Below are positions 1-8,208 of a stretch of 64,000 bases of DNA, piece by piece (position 1 is the first letter of the stretch; each line of letters starts with the position of its first letter). Where the stretch lies: the NCBI GenBank assembly GCA_034927505.1, contig JAYFPY010000010.1:1-64000 (forward strand). Direction: 5' to 3'. Below the pieces are notes generated by a model. The model ran no database searches and had not been told where the DNA came from. It was given only the letters and a program-made list of their open reading frames with translations. This DNA comes from RUG100 sp034927505 (GTDB taxonomy: Bacteria > Bacillota > Clostridia > Peptostreptococcales > Anaerovoracaceae). The position numbers and the translations under genes are program-made.

Positions 1-32
1 ATTTCTGTAATAAACGGTATAATGTTATTCAT
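1..32 (-). CDS. Start of an unidentified gene, cut by window edge
   Basis: An ATG at 32 on the minus strand is preceded by AGGAG with a spacer of about 8 bases. It opens a frame reading M-N-N-I-I-P-F-I-T-E before the window ends. It lies beyond the terminator that closes the lysis operon, and an element resembling the other late leaders sits upstream. It is probably a separately transcribed phage gene at the left end of the element. Too little is visible to suggest a function. Confidence 0.5.
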   Translation of the reverse strand, partial: MNNIIPFITE

Positions 33-69
33 AAGAGCACTCCTTTTTTAATATATTTATGTTAGTAAC

Positions 70-165
70 TAAATCATATCATAAAAGTTGTTGCTCTTAT
101 TTTTTATTTTTCTTTTTCCCCACTGTAACTTTACACTAAGCTGGAAACCACTGTTTTTTTGCATT
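70..165 (-). promoter_or_regulatory. Candidate promoter/leader of the leftmost gene (late-type element C)
   Basis: This AT-rich interval between the lysis terminator and the ATG at 32 reads leftward as a short leader. On the minus strand it contains TTACAGTGGG followed by an A-rich stretch. The same ten bases occur in the leader of the scaffold gene near 20,110. A TATGAT hexamer lies closer to the gene, but no convincing -35 box goes with it. Element C may belong to the same regulatory set as the sites at 20,132 and 29,941. That is inference from shared words only. Confidence 0.35.
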
Positions 166-244
166 AAAAAAACCGGGCGCGAGTGGGGGTTAAGATCGTC
201 AGGAGAACACCATATTGACAATCAGGTCTCGCGCCCGGGTTTTT
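161..244 (-). terminator. Terminator of the lysis/late operon with a long loop
   Basis: The inverted arms 173-183 and 228-238 (CCGGGCGCGAG and its complement) pair over 11 perfect GC-rich base pairs and are flanked by an A run and a T run. Read on the minus strand, the hairpin ends in seven Ts and starts four bases after the holin stop codon, so it is the natural end of the late transcript. The loop is 44 nt, far longer than usual for an intrinsic terminator. It could also fold as a bidirectional terminator. Confidence 0.8.
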
Positions 245-247
245 ACA

Positions 248-523
248 TTAATTTATGCCTTTGGTCGTTGGATTGTTCCAGGCTCCGTATACGGCCAGCA
301 CTATACCTATGATGGTGGCCGGGTTCCGAAATACTTCGATGAACCACTGGCCGAAAGTTGGCCAAGTCGTGAAGTCCGTCCACGCGTGTCCGGTAGTCGC
401 CAGGATCACTCCCAGTATGCCGATCCAAAACCCTATGGATTTCTTCTTATCGGTTATTTTCACTGCCGCCAGTTCCTCTGTGATGTTTTTCTCTGATTTT
501 TCTTTTGTGTTTTTTATAGCCAT
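248..523 (-). CDS. Phage holin, phi LC3 family
   Basis: A 91-residue protein with a charged N-terminus and two hydrophobic stretches (roughly residues 30-45 and 68-82). It ends in N-P-T-T-K-G, the C-terminal signature of phi LC3-type holins (Phage_holin_1). Holins form membrane lesions that release or activate the endolysin at the end of the lytic cycle. It is the last gene of the late operon, downstream of the amidase, and is followed at once by a strong terminator. Its N-terminus is longer than in most family members. Confidence 0.85.
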   Translation of the reverse strand: MAIKNTKEKSEKNITEELAAVKITDKKKSIGFWIGILGVILATTGHAWTDFTTWPTFGQWFIEVFRNPATIIGIVLAVYGAWNNPTTKGIN

Positions 524-528
524 TTCAT

Positions 529-843
529 TTACTCCTTATTTCCCGCGATTCGATTCAGTCGATCGTGGGCTTGTTTGTTTGATTCTTCCACCTTGGTCAG
601 ACGCGTTTTCACGTCTGTTATGTCTGATTTCAGGTTCTCTACATTTGTATCGGTCCGGGTCACTGTAGCAGAGATGGAGTCGAGCTTCGCATCGATTTTC
701 CCCTCGTTGTATGCTGATCGCTTCAGCGATTCATTTTCTTGATTGCGCAATTCGTCGCTGCTGGTACGATTCGAACGAAGACCCAGAATCAATGTGATTA
801 TCAAGCCGATCACGGCTATCAAAAGCCCAACTTCCATCTTCAT
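529..843 (-). CDS. Small membrane-anchored coiled-coil protein of the lysis cassette
   Basis: A 104-residue protein with an N-terminal membrane helix (about residues 4-22) followed by a long charged, heptad-like segment rich in K, D, E and N. Small proteins of this shape (XhlA-like, though XhlA carries its helix at the C-terminus) often sit beside holins and modulate lysis. A second ATG lies two codons into the frame. It sits between the amidase and the holin with very short gaps, so it is co-expressed with both. The role is inferred from position and topology. Confidence 0.6.
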   Translation of the reverse strand: MKMEVGLLIAVIGLIITLILGLRSNRTSSDELRNQENESLKRSAYNEGKIDAKLDSISATVTRTDTNVENLKSDITDVKTRLTKVEESNKQAHDRLNRIAGNKE

Positions 844-855
844 TCTTCAGTCTCC

Positions 856-1623
856 TTACTTCAATACCGCCTTCAACTTCTTCTGTGTCTTCGGCCCTGC
901 GATTCCATCTACCTCCAGGTCATATTTTCTCTGGAATTTTTTCACGGCTGCTACAGTCTTGTTCCCGTAGATGCCGTCCACGTCCAACCCTGCCTTTACT
1001 GCTTTGTTCATGTTTTTCTGCAGCTTCTTTACTGCAGAGCCGCGGGATCCCTTTTTCAGTGTCTTGATGGTGGTGGATGCCGATCCGCCGCCGTACACGT
1101 CGCTGGACCCTGTCAGTATTTTGTGCAGTTTAGCCCAAGATTTGGCTCCGGTATATCCGTTCGGGCAACATTTGCCTGTGACGTCAAAATGCCTGATCAC
1201 GTGATCCGCCCGGATTCCGTATTTCTTCATCAGCCATTTGACAAGTGGAGCTGCTGTCTTGATTGCCTGTGGTGATGGTACAACGTGTCCGTTTTTGCGG
1301 ATGCAGCACAGCTCAATCCCTATACTGTTCCTGTTCATGCAGATATTATGCAGGCGTGCCCCGCGATTCCCGCCTACCATGGCTGTCCCGCTGTCCTGCA
1401 GGCCGCCTCCGCATTGCCAAGCTGATCTGGACAGTGGAATGCTCTGCCATATCGCCGAATCTACAAAGTAGTGTGCTCCCGCCTGCCTGTCGCCGCCTCT
1501 GAAGTATAAGCAGTTATTTCTGGCAGAGGACGGTTCCCCTACGTAGTGAATCACGAGCCATTCGACGGGTGATCCGTACCTGCTGCTGGAGTTATATGCT
1601 GTAAGTAGTTTATTGATCTTCAT
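856..1623 (-). CDS. Endolysin: N-acetylmuramoyl-L-alanine amidase with peptidoglycan-binding domain
   Basis: A 255-residue protein. Residues about 15-170 form an Amidase_2/PGRP catalytic domain, with V-I-H-Y (zinc ligand His26), G-I-E-L and H-F-D-V-T-G-K-C-C-P supplying the later His and Cys-side zinc ligands. Residues about 185-253 form a PG_binding_1 repeat (L-K-K-G-S-R-G through V-D-G-I-A-G-P-K-T). The enzyme cuts the amide between MurNAc and L-Ala, lysing the host wall once the holin opens the membrane. No signal peptide is visible, which fits holin-dependent release. Its start overlaps the end of the preceding small gene. Confidence 0.93.
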   Translation of the reverse strand: MKINKLLTAYNSSSRYGSPVEWLVIHYVGEPSSARNNCLYFRGGDRQAGAHYFVDSAIWQSIPLSRSAWQCGGGLQDSGTAMVGGNRGARLHNICMNRNSIGIELCCIRKNGHVVPSPQAIKTAAPLVKWLMKKYGIRADHVIRHFDVTGKCCPNGYTGAKSWAKLHKILTGSSDVYGGGSASTTIKTLKKGSRGSAVKKLQKNMNKAVKAGLDVDGIYGNKTVAAVKKFQRKYDLEVDGIAGPKTQKKLKAVLK

Positions 1624-1753
1624 CTTCGGTCACCTCGCATTCACTGTCGTCGATTTCATAGTAGTCTTTGTTTTCTTTCTTCTCCTCGCCGTCGCGCCTG
1701 TCTTCTATCTGCGCTTTTGCGATCTTGTGTCTCTCAAAAAAATACGGTTTCAT
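1610..1753 (-). CDS. Small acidic phage protein, unknown
   Basis: A 47-residue ORF with a strong GGAGGAG ribosome binding site 5 bases before its ATG. It is very rich in E, D and K, with two adjacent Tyr and a C-terminus ending E-D-E-D-Q. It overlaps the amidase start by 14 bases, suggesting translational coupling. It occupies the slot between XkdX and the endolysin. No family is recognised. Confidence 0.65.
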   Translation of the reverse strand: MKPYFFERHKIAKAQIEDRRDGEEKKENKDYYEIDDSECEVTEDEDQ

Positions 1754-1763
1754 GTCTCCTCCT

Positions 1764-1910
1764 TTACTGTGCTGCTGTTCCGGTTTCTGCCTCCGGTGTG
1801 ATTATTTCGTCGTACTGCGCCTGTGTTATCACTCCTTTGTCCACATACCAGTGCAGTTTTTCCTTAGTGATACGGTCGTTCTGATACATTTTCTTCAAAA
1901 TATTAAACAT
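1764..1910 (-). CDS. xkdX: XkdX family protein
   Basis: A 48-residue protein with the XkdX pattern: a short N-terminal helix ending in K-K-M-Y, then L-H-W-Y-V-D-K-G-V-I-T and Q-Y-D-E-I-I-T. The family is found just before holin/endolysin genes in many Bacillota phages and in PBSX. Its function is not established, but it is regarded as a tail or lysis-cassette accessory. The ATG overlaps the end of the preceding gene by 8 bases. Confidence 0.85.
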   Translation of the reverse strand: MFNILKKMYQNDRITKEKLHWYVDKGVITQAQYDEIITPEAETGTAAQ

Positions 1911-2223
1911 TCGACGCACCTCCCAGCTCTGGCAGTAGTTCTAATATGCCGGTGATGGCATCCTCTGTATCGGACACACGCGGCTCCAGTCTTTTCGTGA
2001 AGTCGATGGTCCTGGTGTGATCGCTGATCTCATACCAGTCGTAGCAGTTTCCTTCGCTGTCCTCCGATGATTTGTATTTCGTGTCTGCTGAGAACGCGTC
2101 TGTAATAAAGCAGTCGCCATATTCTCTTTTTATCTCGGTCATCCCTATGAGATCACCATGCTTCATGTCCTTTACGAGCAGGTTCTCTACGCCGCTTGAT
2201 CTCCGGCCAAATACATATTCCAT
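1903..2223 (-). CDS. Tail-region accessory protein, unknown
   Basis: A 106-residue soluble protein with a good GGAGG site. It is Asp/Glu-rich in the middle and has D-W-Y-E-I-S near residue 63 and a hydrophobic C-terminal helix (about residues 89-98). It lies between the tail fibre gene and XkdX, where many phages place small fibre chaperones or baseplate decorations. No domain is recognised. Confidence 0.6.
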   Translation of the reverse strand: MEYVFGRRSSGVENLLVKDMKHGDLIGMTEIKREYGDCFITDAFSADTKYKSSEDSEGNCYDWYEISDHTRTIDFTKRLEPRVSDTEDAITGILELLPELGGASNV

Positions 2224-2249
2224 TTAGTTCCTCCTTCTTTTGTATAAAT

Positions 2250-2275
2250 AAAAACTGCAGTATGCTGCAGTTAAT
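2250..2275 (-). terminator. Hairpin after tail fibre gene
   Basis: The arms AACTGCAG (2253-2260) and CTGCAGTT (2265-2272) pair perfectly around a 4-nt loop. On the minus strand the hairpin is followed by TTTTTATTT. It may partly terminate transcription between the fibre gene and the small genes before lysis, lowering their expression. It sits directly before the ribosome binding site of the gene starting at 2223. Confidence 0.55.
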
Positions 2276-2312
2276 GTTGTTATTGTCGGGCATGGTCCCC
2301 GCTGGTTTCTCC

Positions 2313-3944
2313 TTACGGGAGCTTCTGGAGGCGGCAACCGTATACATCATTCTTTCCAGTTACTGCAATATCAACACTTGCCCAAAGGCCACTCTGCCCA
2401 CTTGGATAGCATCCACAGCCGGATATCAAAACTGGAGAGGACGCATTCCCTGACGACCAGTAATCAGTGGTGTAACTAGATCCGTCGCCGTTGCCCGCTG
2501 AAGGGTATATAGCCCAATCGAATCCCGCGGCTGTTGGTATGCTAAATGCAGAAGTTATCCCAGTAACTGGCGCACCTATCAGGGCGCCACCAACAGTGTC
2601 TGAAAAACTTGCAGGGTCCTTTATGACATTCAGGCCATTATTGTCATAATAACAACCGTCCATAAAGTCTTTGACGTTCTCCCATAAGCCTTCAATATGC
2701 CTATACTGAACGCCAACTCCCTCTGCGTATCTATCTGACAGCGTAGTACCAGTATGATATGGCATGGAATCTGATACTCCCATCGCTTCCACATTCGATC
2801 CATTTCCGCCACCTCTGCCTATAACTACTTGCGAATTCCAATCCGCAAATTCTACAAGATAGAGCATTTGTATTGTTCTTATCATGGCAAAATCGAACTG
2901 CCAAACCTTTGTGCCGAGGCCGTGGATGGATGCTCTTGCTGCTGATCTTGTTATATTATTTACCGGGTTCACTCCGGTCGCTGATTTGTATGTTGACGCG
3001 CAATGGTATCGTCCTACGTATACCACATCTCTTTCTCCGGTTCCGTCTCCTCGGTCTTGATGGGCCGGCGAAACATGGAAGCCGGTCTGTGGCCCCATCG
3101 ACACCTGCAGCTTGAGCTTGTCTCCAGTCGCTGTCCACTTGTAGTAGAATTTCGGTATTGCAACTACCTCTCCGGCTTCGGTGTCTGTGGATCGGACCAT
3201 TCCGCTCCATGGTTGAATGCTGTCGAACGGAGAATTGTAGCTCGCTGCTCCGGCTATATACGGCACTGGGTCGGTAAATCCTGCAGCGGCATCCGTCCTG
3301 GACAGTTTTGTTGATGCTGTTCCGTCCCATTCTGCACCATAGATTGCGTTTGCCACTTCTACAGTAAATGCATCTGGAAATGTCCTTGTTACGCCGTTCT
3401 CTGTGTAGGAAATATCGATTGAGTTGGTCCCCGGCGTTGTCATGGCCGTACCATTCGCCGGGCTGAATGTCAAACCCGTCGAATTCCAATATAGGTATTC
3501 CATACCATCGGAAGTAAATATTGCGTTGCAAACTATACCACCCATGTCCAGCGCTTCTCCGTATTTGTATGATGTTTTGTTTGGCGGTGATATATACCCA
3601 ATGCTGTCCAGAACCCTCTGCACGGTTATCGGCAGATCTGCAGAATAATATTTATATCTTATTCTTACGGCTGTGGTATTTTCATATAGTTTTTCCCCTG
3701 TGGCGTATTCATATTCCTCGCCTTCGATGATTAAATAATAAAACACTTCCTCGTAGTCAGCTGTGGTAAAAGGTTCTTCTCCAGTGATATCATCGCCATC
3801 AGTTAAGAGCTTATCTAGTTCCAACCCTTGCATATCTAACGTTTCACCCGCGATATATGATGTCTTGGTTGGTTCATTAGCTATGTCAATATCAACGACA
3901 ACCTCTGCCGATCCTCCATGCCTGGTTATAAATCCGTCTGCCAT
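2313..3944 (-). CDS. Tail fibre with Ig-like repeats and a C-type-lectin-like C-terminus
   Basis: A 543-residue protein. Two Ig-like (Big_3-type) repeats start near residues 24 and 115, with the paired words K-T-S-Y-I-A-G-E-T-L-D-M and K-T-S-Y-K-Y-G-E-A-L-D-M. The C-terminal 300 residues look like the CLec/FGE fold seen in receptor-binding proteins: I-E-G-L-W-E-N-V-K-D-F near residue 412, D-Y-W-S-S-G-N near residue 496, and G-L-W-A-S-V then Y-G-C-R-L-Q-K-L-P at the very end. Such ends occur in targets of diversity-generating retroelements, but no reverse transcriptase or template repeat is visible here. Position next to the tail-collar protein supports a host-recognition role. Confidence 0.75.
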   Translation of the reverse strand: MADGFITRHGGSAEVVVDIDIANEPTKTSYIAGETLDMQGLELDKLLTDGDDITGEEPFTTADYEEVFYYLIIEGEEYEYATGEKLYENTTAVRIRYKYYSADLPITVQRVLDSIGYISPPNKTSYKYGEALDMGGIVCNAIFTSDGMEYLYWNSTGLTFSPANGTAMTTPGTNSIDISYTENGVTRTFPDAFTVEVANAIYGAEWDGTASTKLSRTDAAAGFTDPVPYIAGAASYNSPFDSIQPWSGMVRSTDTEAGEVVAIPKFYYKWTATGDKLKLQVSMGPQTGFHVSPAHQDRGDGTGERDVVYVGRYHCASTYKSATGVNPVNNITRSAARASIHGLGTKVWQFDFAMIRTIQMLYLVEFADWNSQVVIGRGGGNGSNVEAMGVSDSMPYHTGTTLSDRYAEGVGVQYRHIEGLWENVKDFMDGCYYDNNGLNVIKDPASFSDTVGGALIGAPVTGITSAFSIPTAAGFDWAIYPSAGNGDGSSYTTDYWSSGNASSPVLISGCGCYPSGQSGLWASVDIAVTGKNDVYGCRLQKLP

Positions 3945-4655
3945 TTATCTCACCACCTTTACTTGAATTGTGAAGTCTGACGTCGGCTTGGCCGATGCAT
4001 AAATTGTCAGCTTACCTTCGCTGGAGACGATTTTATATATTTTGGACCAATCTTTTTCCAACGTTTTATTTATCGCTCCATCCGGATGCACAAAATCCAA
4101 AATAGGTTTATCCGTACCCACGATGGCTGCTGCTGTAACATCTTGCGTGAAGTATCCTGTCTTATCTACCCACCCAGATGCCGGAAGCGCTGCGCTGATA
4201 TCTCTGTTGGTCGCGTATATCAAGCTGTCGTCAATCGTGAGTGTCATATCTGTGCTAGTGCTAATCTGAACTACCATATTCATGGTGAATTCCATCAGTG
4301 TCGATGATCCTGCCGGGATTGCATCTGCATTTGCCCCGCAATTTCCGTAGCAATACAGAATTTCGCCCTCGACCGGGTCCGTTGCATACAAGCCGATTTC
4401 TTTCCAGTTAAATGCAGTCGTATCCTTGTTGGTAAACTGCATACGGATTGTTGCGGTTTTGCCTGATCTGACTATATTCGATATGGCCAGGTCTTTTACT
4501 TTGTTGGCCAATGCTGTCATGGCTGTTGGTAGTGTACCAGCCGGTACATCGCCTTTGCCACACGCCGCCTTTGTGAATGTCAGTGTCGCTCCTGCCTGCA
4601 CTCTGGCCTGCAATGTTGCTCCTTTGTCTGTTAAATAAAAATTAGTAAATGCCAT
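3945..4655 (-). CDS. Phage tail-collar fibre protein (DUF3751-like)
   Basis: A 236-residue protein starting M-A-F-T-N-F-Y-L-T-D-K-G, with repeated small/polar stretches. The opening followed by V-Q-A-G-A-T-L-T-F-T-K, and later F-N-W-K-E-I-G-L-Y-A, is typical of phage tail-collar fibre N-terminal domains. These attach the fibre to the baseplate. It lies between the gpI/YmfQ-like protein and the distal fibre, the usual order. Stop and start of the two fibre genes abut. Confidence 0.85.
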   Translation of the reverse strand: MAFTNFYLTDKGATLQARVQAGATLTFTKAACGKGDVPAGTLPTAMTALANKVKDLAISNIVRSGKTATIRMQFTNKDTTAFNWKEIGLYATDPVEGEILYCYGNCGANADAIPAGSSTLMEFTMNMVVQISTSTDMTLTIDDSLIYATNRDISAALPASGWVDKTGYFTQDVTAAAIVGTDKPILDFVHPDGAINKTLEKDWSKIYKIVSSEGKLTIYASAKPTSDFTIQVKVVR

Positions 4656-4656
4656 T

Positions 4657-5223
4657 TTACACCTGCCTTATTGTACTGGTCGCTGCCGTTTGCATAACAC
4701 CTAAAGTGTAGAAATCTTGGCCAACAGACCGCTCATATTCTATCGTATAAATCAAATGGGCCGGCTTCGCTTTATCCAGCACAGCCCTCAAAGCCACTTC
4801 ATCGATCTGCGTCGGTATCGCGGCTAGCACTACAGCGAATGTGTTCTTAGCGGTGTGATTTTCGCACCTGGCCGGGACACCTGTGGCTCTTGAAGCTACT
4901 GCCGCCATCCTTGCCGGGTTCGCCGATCCTCTGAATCTTATCTTTGTCAGGAGCTGGTTCCTCCGATTTTCTATCGACATGGCAGGATCTGTGAGTATGC
5001 CGTATTCCTTCTCCCAAAATCCCAGCGCCCATGTCGCGGTCTCAACTCTTATCTGATCCCAAAATTCGGCCGACCATGTGGCTCCCTTATCCAGTGCTGC
5101 GCCTATTGCCTGCAGCATCCATAAACCGATGTAGCTGTCGTCGTAAATCGGGGATATATGATCGAGTATCTCCTTTCCCTCTTCGGATACTAGAATTCTG
5201 TCTATCAAATCGCTCTTACGCAC
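4657..5223 (-). CDS. Baseplate/tail protein, YmfQ (DUF2313) family
   Basis: A 188-residue protein with L-W-M-L-Q-A-I-G-A-A-L-D, W-A-L-G-F-W-E-K-E-Y-G-I and N-R-R-N-Q-L-L-T-K-I, the pattern of YmfQ/XkdU-type proteins that cap the baseplate wedge (Mu gp48 or P2 gpI relatives). It is translationally coupled to the baseplate J gene (8-base overlap). It probably links baseplate wedges to the fibre. Confidence 0.85.
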   Translation of the reverse strand: MRKSDLIDRILVSEEGKEILDHISPIYDDSYIGLWMLQAIGAALDKGATWSAEFWDQIRVETATWALGFWEKEYGILTDPAMSIENRRNQLLTKIRFRGSANPARMAAVASRATGVPARCENHTAKNTFAVVLAAIPTQIDEVALRAVLDKAKPAHLIYTIEYERSVGQDFYTLGVMQTAATSTIRQV

Positions 5224-6355
5224 TGGTCAACACCACCTTCGAACTGTCCGTCGTTGCGATTTTCGACGACTCGATGGTAACGTTAACAGTTCCGCCGTTG
5301 ATAGTGAGTCCACTGTAATCGGTCACTCCCTTTACGTCTGCAAGTAAGCTACCTATTTTTGTATATACGACCACTTCGGACGATTTCTTCAGGTACGTCT
5401 GGATCGATGCCAGGAATGCTGCCTGCACAGCAGTGATCGTGTATCCCTCCTCGAGGCTCACAGTGGCCGCGAAAGCGATCGAAACCGACGCGGGTGTAAC
5501 TACGCTTAACGATGCCCCTATCGGCGCTCTGCGGTTCATATCTGTCTCTCCGGTGCCCATTATGTATGAGTTAACTGCGGTGCATACCGCCTGCGATGCC
5601 GGATCCCCGTTTACATCCATGATCACCAGGGTTACCAGTCCGCTCGTGTCCGCCGGGGGCACAACTCGCACACCTCCGACGCCTGAAACGCTCAAAGCCC
5701 ATCGCTTGTAATCCGCAACGGATCCCACGAACGACACATCTGCTTCTGTGTCGTACAAATAACATCGGTCCTGCAGCGCTTCGTCGGTCTCTGTGTCGAG
5801 TCCGCCGGTCCCCGGTGCTGCATTTGTGATAGTATCAACCTGCCCGACATCGATCTCTGACATCTGCAGCGTGATGGTGCCTGCTGCGACATTGCCGCTG
5901 GTCCCTGCGATCTCTGCTTTACACAGTATATCCACACTGCCTGCTGCCGGTATCGTTGCTTCGGCCTCCGTCAAAAATGATACAGATTCCGCGTCCACTG
6001 TGGCTTCTGTGGCAAACTCGGATCCGATCGGTATCACGGTCCCTTCTTCCCCAGTCACTGTGATGGTGACCTCTGCATACTCTGCAGGTTTTCGCGTCAA
6101 TCCCCGGTCCAATGCGTGATAGTTGAGTATGTCATCTTCCGCCCACATCGGGAATATGCACTGAATCGCCTCATTCAGGAAAAACTGGCCGAACTTCGAT
6201 ACTTCGAATGCTGTCGGCCGGGTGAAATCCCACGGGAACCCGCCCTGTCCTTTATCTATATCCTCGGGCATAGCATCGAGCATCTCTGTATGGATGGTAT
6301 CCTCGTCGCATGTGTCCAGGAATGCTGGCTCTGTATATTCTGGTTTGCTGCTCAT
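5216..6355 (-). CDS. Baseplate J/gp47 family protein (XkdT-like)
   Basis: A 379-residue protein with a standard Baseplate_J architecture. The N-terminus contains D-K-G-Q-G-G-F-P-W-D. A beta-rich middle has G-T-V-I-P-I-G-S-E-F-A-T and V-A-A-G-T-I. The segment G-G-L-D-T-E-T-D-E-A-L-Q-D-R-C is the family's diagnostic word. It forms the wedge part of the contractile-tail baseplate. Gene order between XkdS and YmfQ agrees with this. Confidence 0.93.
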   Translation of the reverse strand: MSSKPEYTEPAFLDTCDEDTIHTEMLDAMPEDIDKGQGGFPWDFTRPTAFEVSKFGQFFLNEAIQCIFPMWAEDDILNYHALDRGLTRKPAEYAEVTITVTGEEGTVIPIGSEFATEATVDAESVSFLTEAEATIPAAGSVDILCKAEIAGTSGNVAAGTITLQMSEIDVGQVDTITNAAPGTGGLDTETDEALQDRCYLYDTEADVSFVGSVADYKRWALSVSGVGGVRVVPPADTSGLVTLVIMDVNGDPASQAVCTAVNSYIMGTGETDMNRRAPIGASLSVVTPASVSIAFAATVSLEEGYTITAVQAAFLASIQTYLKKSSEVVVYTKIGSLLADVKGVTDYSGLTINGGTVNVTIESSKIATTDSSKVVLTSA

Positions 6356-6365
6356 GTCTTCCTCC

Positions 6366-6839
6366 TCATATCGTTACTTCGATCTGCGCCTCGATTTGCG
6401 CTATATGCTGCAGAGTAACGGTACAGTACATATGGTCGCTCCCCGGCGCATCTGTCCATTCAAAAGACTCTACCTCTAGAGTCCTGGAGTATGGATCCGC
6501 AAGAAGCGCGCTCCTTATAGTATCTTCGAGCGCTACCTGCTTTGCTCCCCTTGAATTTTTCGCTAGGGCGCTTTCTTTATCAATGCCGTATGTCTCGTCG
6601 TATGCTATTGCTGCGTCCGCCTGTGTCATCACTGTTTTTTGGCACCACTGCACCCAGGCATTGAATTGATCTGCGATAACGACCTTCCCGGTGTTATCTG
6701 TTATGAATTCGCCCTTGTCGAAGTCAAACATGGGTGCCGCTATCGCCTGGACCGCGTTCTCCGCGCTTTCCGGATCATCTTCCTCATATCCGCCATCGTC
6801 TTCTTCCAGATCGAACTCTGGGAATAAATCTTCCGCCAT
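6366..6839 (-). CDS. Baseplate protein XkdS-like (DUF2634)
   Basis: A 157-residue protein with a very acidic N-terminus (F-D-L-E-E-D-D-G-G-Y-E-E-D-D) and a gp25/lysozyme-like core that includes A-I-A-Y-D-E-T-Y-G-I-D and D-T-I-R-S-A-L-L. DUF2634 proteins are the gp25-like wedge initiators of PBSX-type tails. It is placed between XkdR and XkdT. The gene starts one base before the XkdR-like gene ends. Confidence 0.85.
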   Translation of the reverse strand: MAEDLFPEFDLEEDDGGYEEDDPESAENAVQAIAAPMFDFDKGEFITDNTGKVVIADQFNAWVQWCQKTVMTQADAAIAYDETYGIDKESALAKNSRGAKQVALEDTIRSALLADPYSRTLEVESFEWTDAPGSDHMYCTVTLQHIAQIEAQIEVTI

Positions 6840-7199
6840 TTATTTCACCTCACTTGCATCGACAATTATGTCTATCACTACAGCTTCCCCGTCTATCCAC
6901 GCTACGAGAACCCGGTCGCCCTTTTTCACCTTACACATAGACTCTGGCACCTTAACATTAGTACCGTCCGCCGTCTCTGTGAGCTTGCTGCCCGTCTTCC
7001 CGATGGTGAGACTTCGACATATTGAATACTCCGATGCCCCTATCGCCTCTCCAAATCCGTCGGTTTTGAGCGCGAAATTCGATGTAATGACGCCCAGCTC
7101 CAGGACCGGTGCTCCATCCGTCGTGGCTATCATACGCCTGTCCATCACTCTTGCGAGTCTGTGTATCCCTCTTACATTGCTACCTGCGGTATTGCTCAT
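6840..7199 (-). CDS. XkdR-like baseplate hub accessory (DUF2577)
   Basis: A 119-residue protein with an N-terminal helix (R-G-I-H-R-L-A-R-V-M-D-R-R) and a beta-rich OB-like second half with K-K-G-D-R-V-L-V-A-W-I-D-G. This fits DUF2577/XkdR of PBSX-type tails. Its start overlaps the XkdQ-like gene by 20 bases. In related tails this protein sits at the hub or spike region. The exact role is inferred from the family. Confidence 0.8.
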   Translation of the reverse strand: MSNTAGSNVRGIHRLARVMDRRMIATTDGAPVLELGVITSNFALKTDGFGEAIGASEYSICRSLTIGKTGSKLTETADGTNVKVPESMCKVKKGDRVLVAWIDGEAVVIDIIVDASEVK

Positions 7200-8199
7200 T
7201 CTTCCTGATCACCTCCAACTCCATGGTCATGCTGGCAGTCTTGCCGTCATGCGTCACAGCTGTAACGAAGTACGTACCATTCAGCGCGCCGCTCTTAACT
7301 TTTACGGCGTGTCCTTTACGAATGCCCGGCACATCTATAGTCTCAACAACTATCTCCTCTGCCGGTCGTCCTTGGTCTTGCAGGATGTTCTTCGCTTCCC
7401 GCTTGGCCGTCCTCATTTTAGTTTTTTTGTCTTTTTCGACGATTTCCTGCAATGTCCCGTATTTTTTATATGATCCCTTTACGGTGGCCTTTACCGGCAC
7501 ATGCCCGTTCTTCTTTGCGGTGCCTGTAATCAGCACTTTGGTCACAAGCTCATCCATCGATTTTTTCCGGCTCACGCTGACAGTGTTGCTCTCCGATGCG
7601 AAGCTGTATGTATAGTTATTTGTGCCTTTTTTACGAACGTACATCACGCTCTTGTCCATGCTGATCACGTATCCCACCCGCAGTTTTCTCCTGGCTGATT
7701 CCATTGTTTCTGTGATCATGTCGGACAGATACTCGCCGTAAAATTTCTTTTTGCTATGCTTGTGCGTGTACCATTTGTAGCTCATTTTTATGTGCCACTT
7801 CTTGCATATTTTGGACAAGATGTATTTCGTGGTTTTATTTTTTGGTATGTATATATTATCCTTGCATCTTGTCAGGTATATCAGCCTGTCATAGCACAGC
7901 ATGGTATACTCTTCTTCGGATTCATCCTTGACCTCATATTCCCAGATCAATCCTCGGAATCGTTCTTTCCATGATGATTTATCGGTGCTGGTATAGACGA
8001 ATATCCATGTGGTAAGGGGCAGTTGATTACTGATCCGCCTGCCCTTCCACACAACGTTATCGATGGTGATTGTCGCCTTGGCTGCCAGCTCCCCGTCCTC
8101 ATCGCCCCAGCTTATTTCTGTGGCTATGTCTGTAAGATCTATTTTGTATTTGCTGTTTTTAGCAACTACTTTGTAAAACGTGCTCTGTGGTGTTGCCAT
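7180..8199 (-). CDS. Tail hub protein XkdQ/YqbQ-like (gpD/gp27 class)
   Basis: A 339-residue beta-rich protein. The N-terminus has I-D-L-T-D-I-A-T-E-I-S-W-G-D-E-D and the middle R-K-L-R-V-G-Y-V-I. A segment rich in Lys follows, and the end reads G-K-T-A-S-M-T-M-E-L-E-V. These match the XkdQ hub family, equivalent to P2 gpD. It forms the central hub through which the tube passes. It follows the LysM gene, as in PBSX. Confidence 0.88.
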   Translation of the reverse strand: MATPQSTFYKVVAKNSKYKIDLTDIATEISWGDEDGELAAKATITIDNVVWKGRRISNQLPLTTWIFVYTSTDKSSWKERFRGLIWEYEVKDESEEEYTMLCYDRLIYLTRCKDNIYIPKNKTTKYILSKICKKWHIKMSYKWYTHKHSKKKFYGEYLSDMITETMESARRKLRVGYVISMDKSVMYVRKKGTNNYTYSFASESNTVSVSRKKSMDELVTKVLITGTAKKNGHVPVKATVKGSYKKYGTLQEIVEKDKKTKMRTAKREAKNILQDQGRPAEEIVVETIDVPGIRKGHAVKVKSGALNGTYFVTAVTHDGKTASMTMELEVIRKNEQYRR

Positions 8200-8208
8200 A
8201 TGCGCCTC

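Noticed and set aside
2153..2350. 65-codon minus-strand ORF between fibre and small tail gene
   Set aside because: Overlaps the terminator hairpin and the next gene in another frame; no distinct ribosome binding site.
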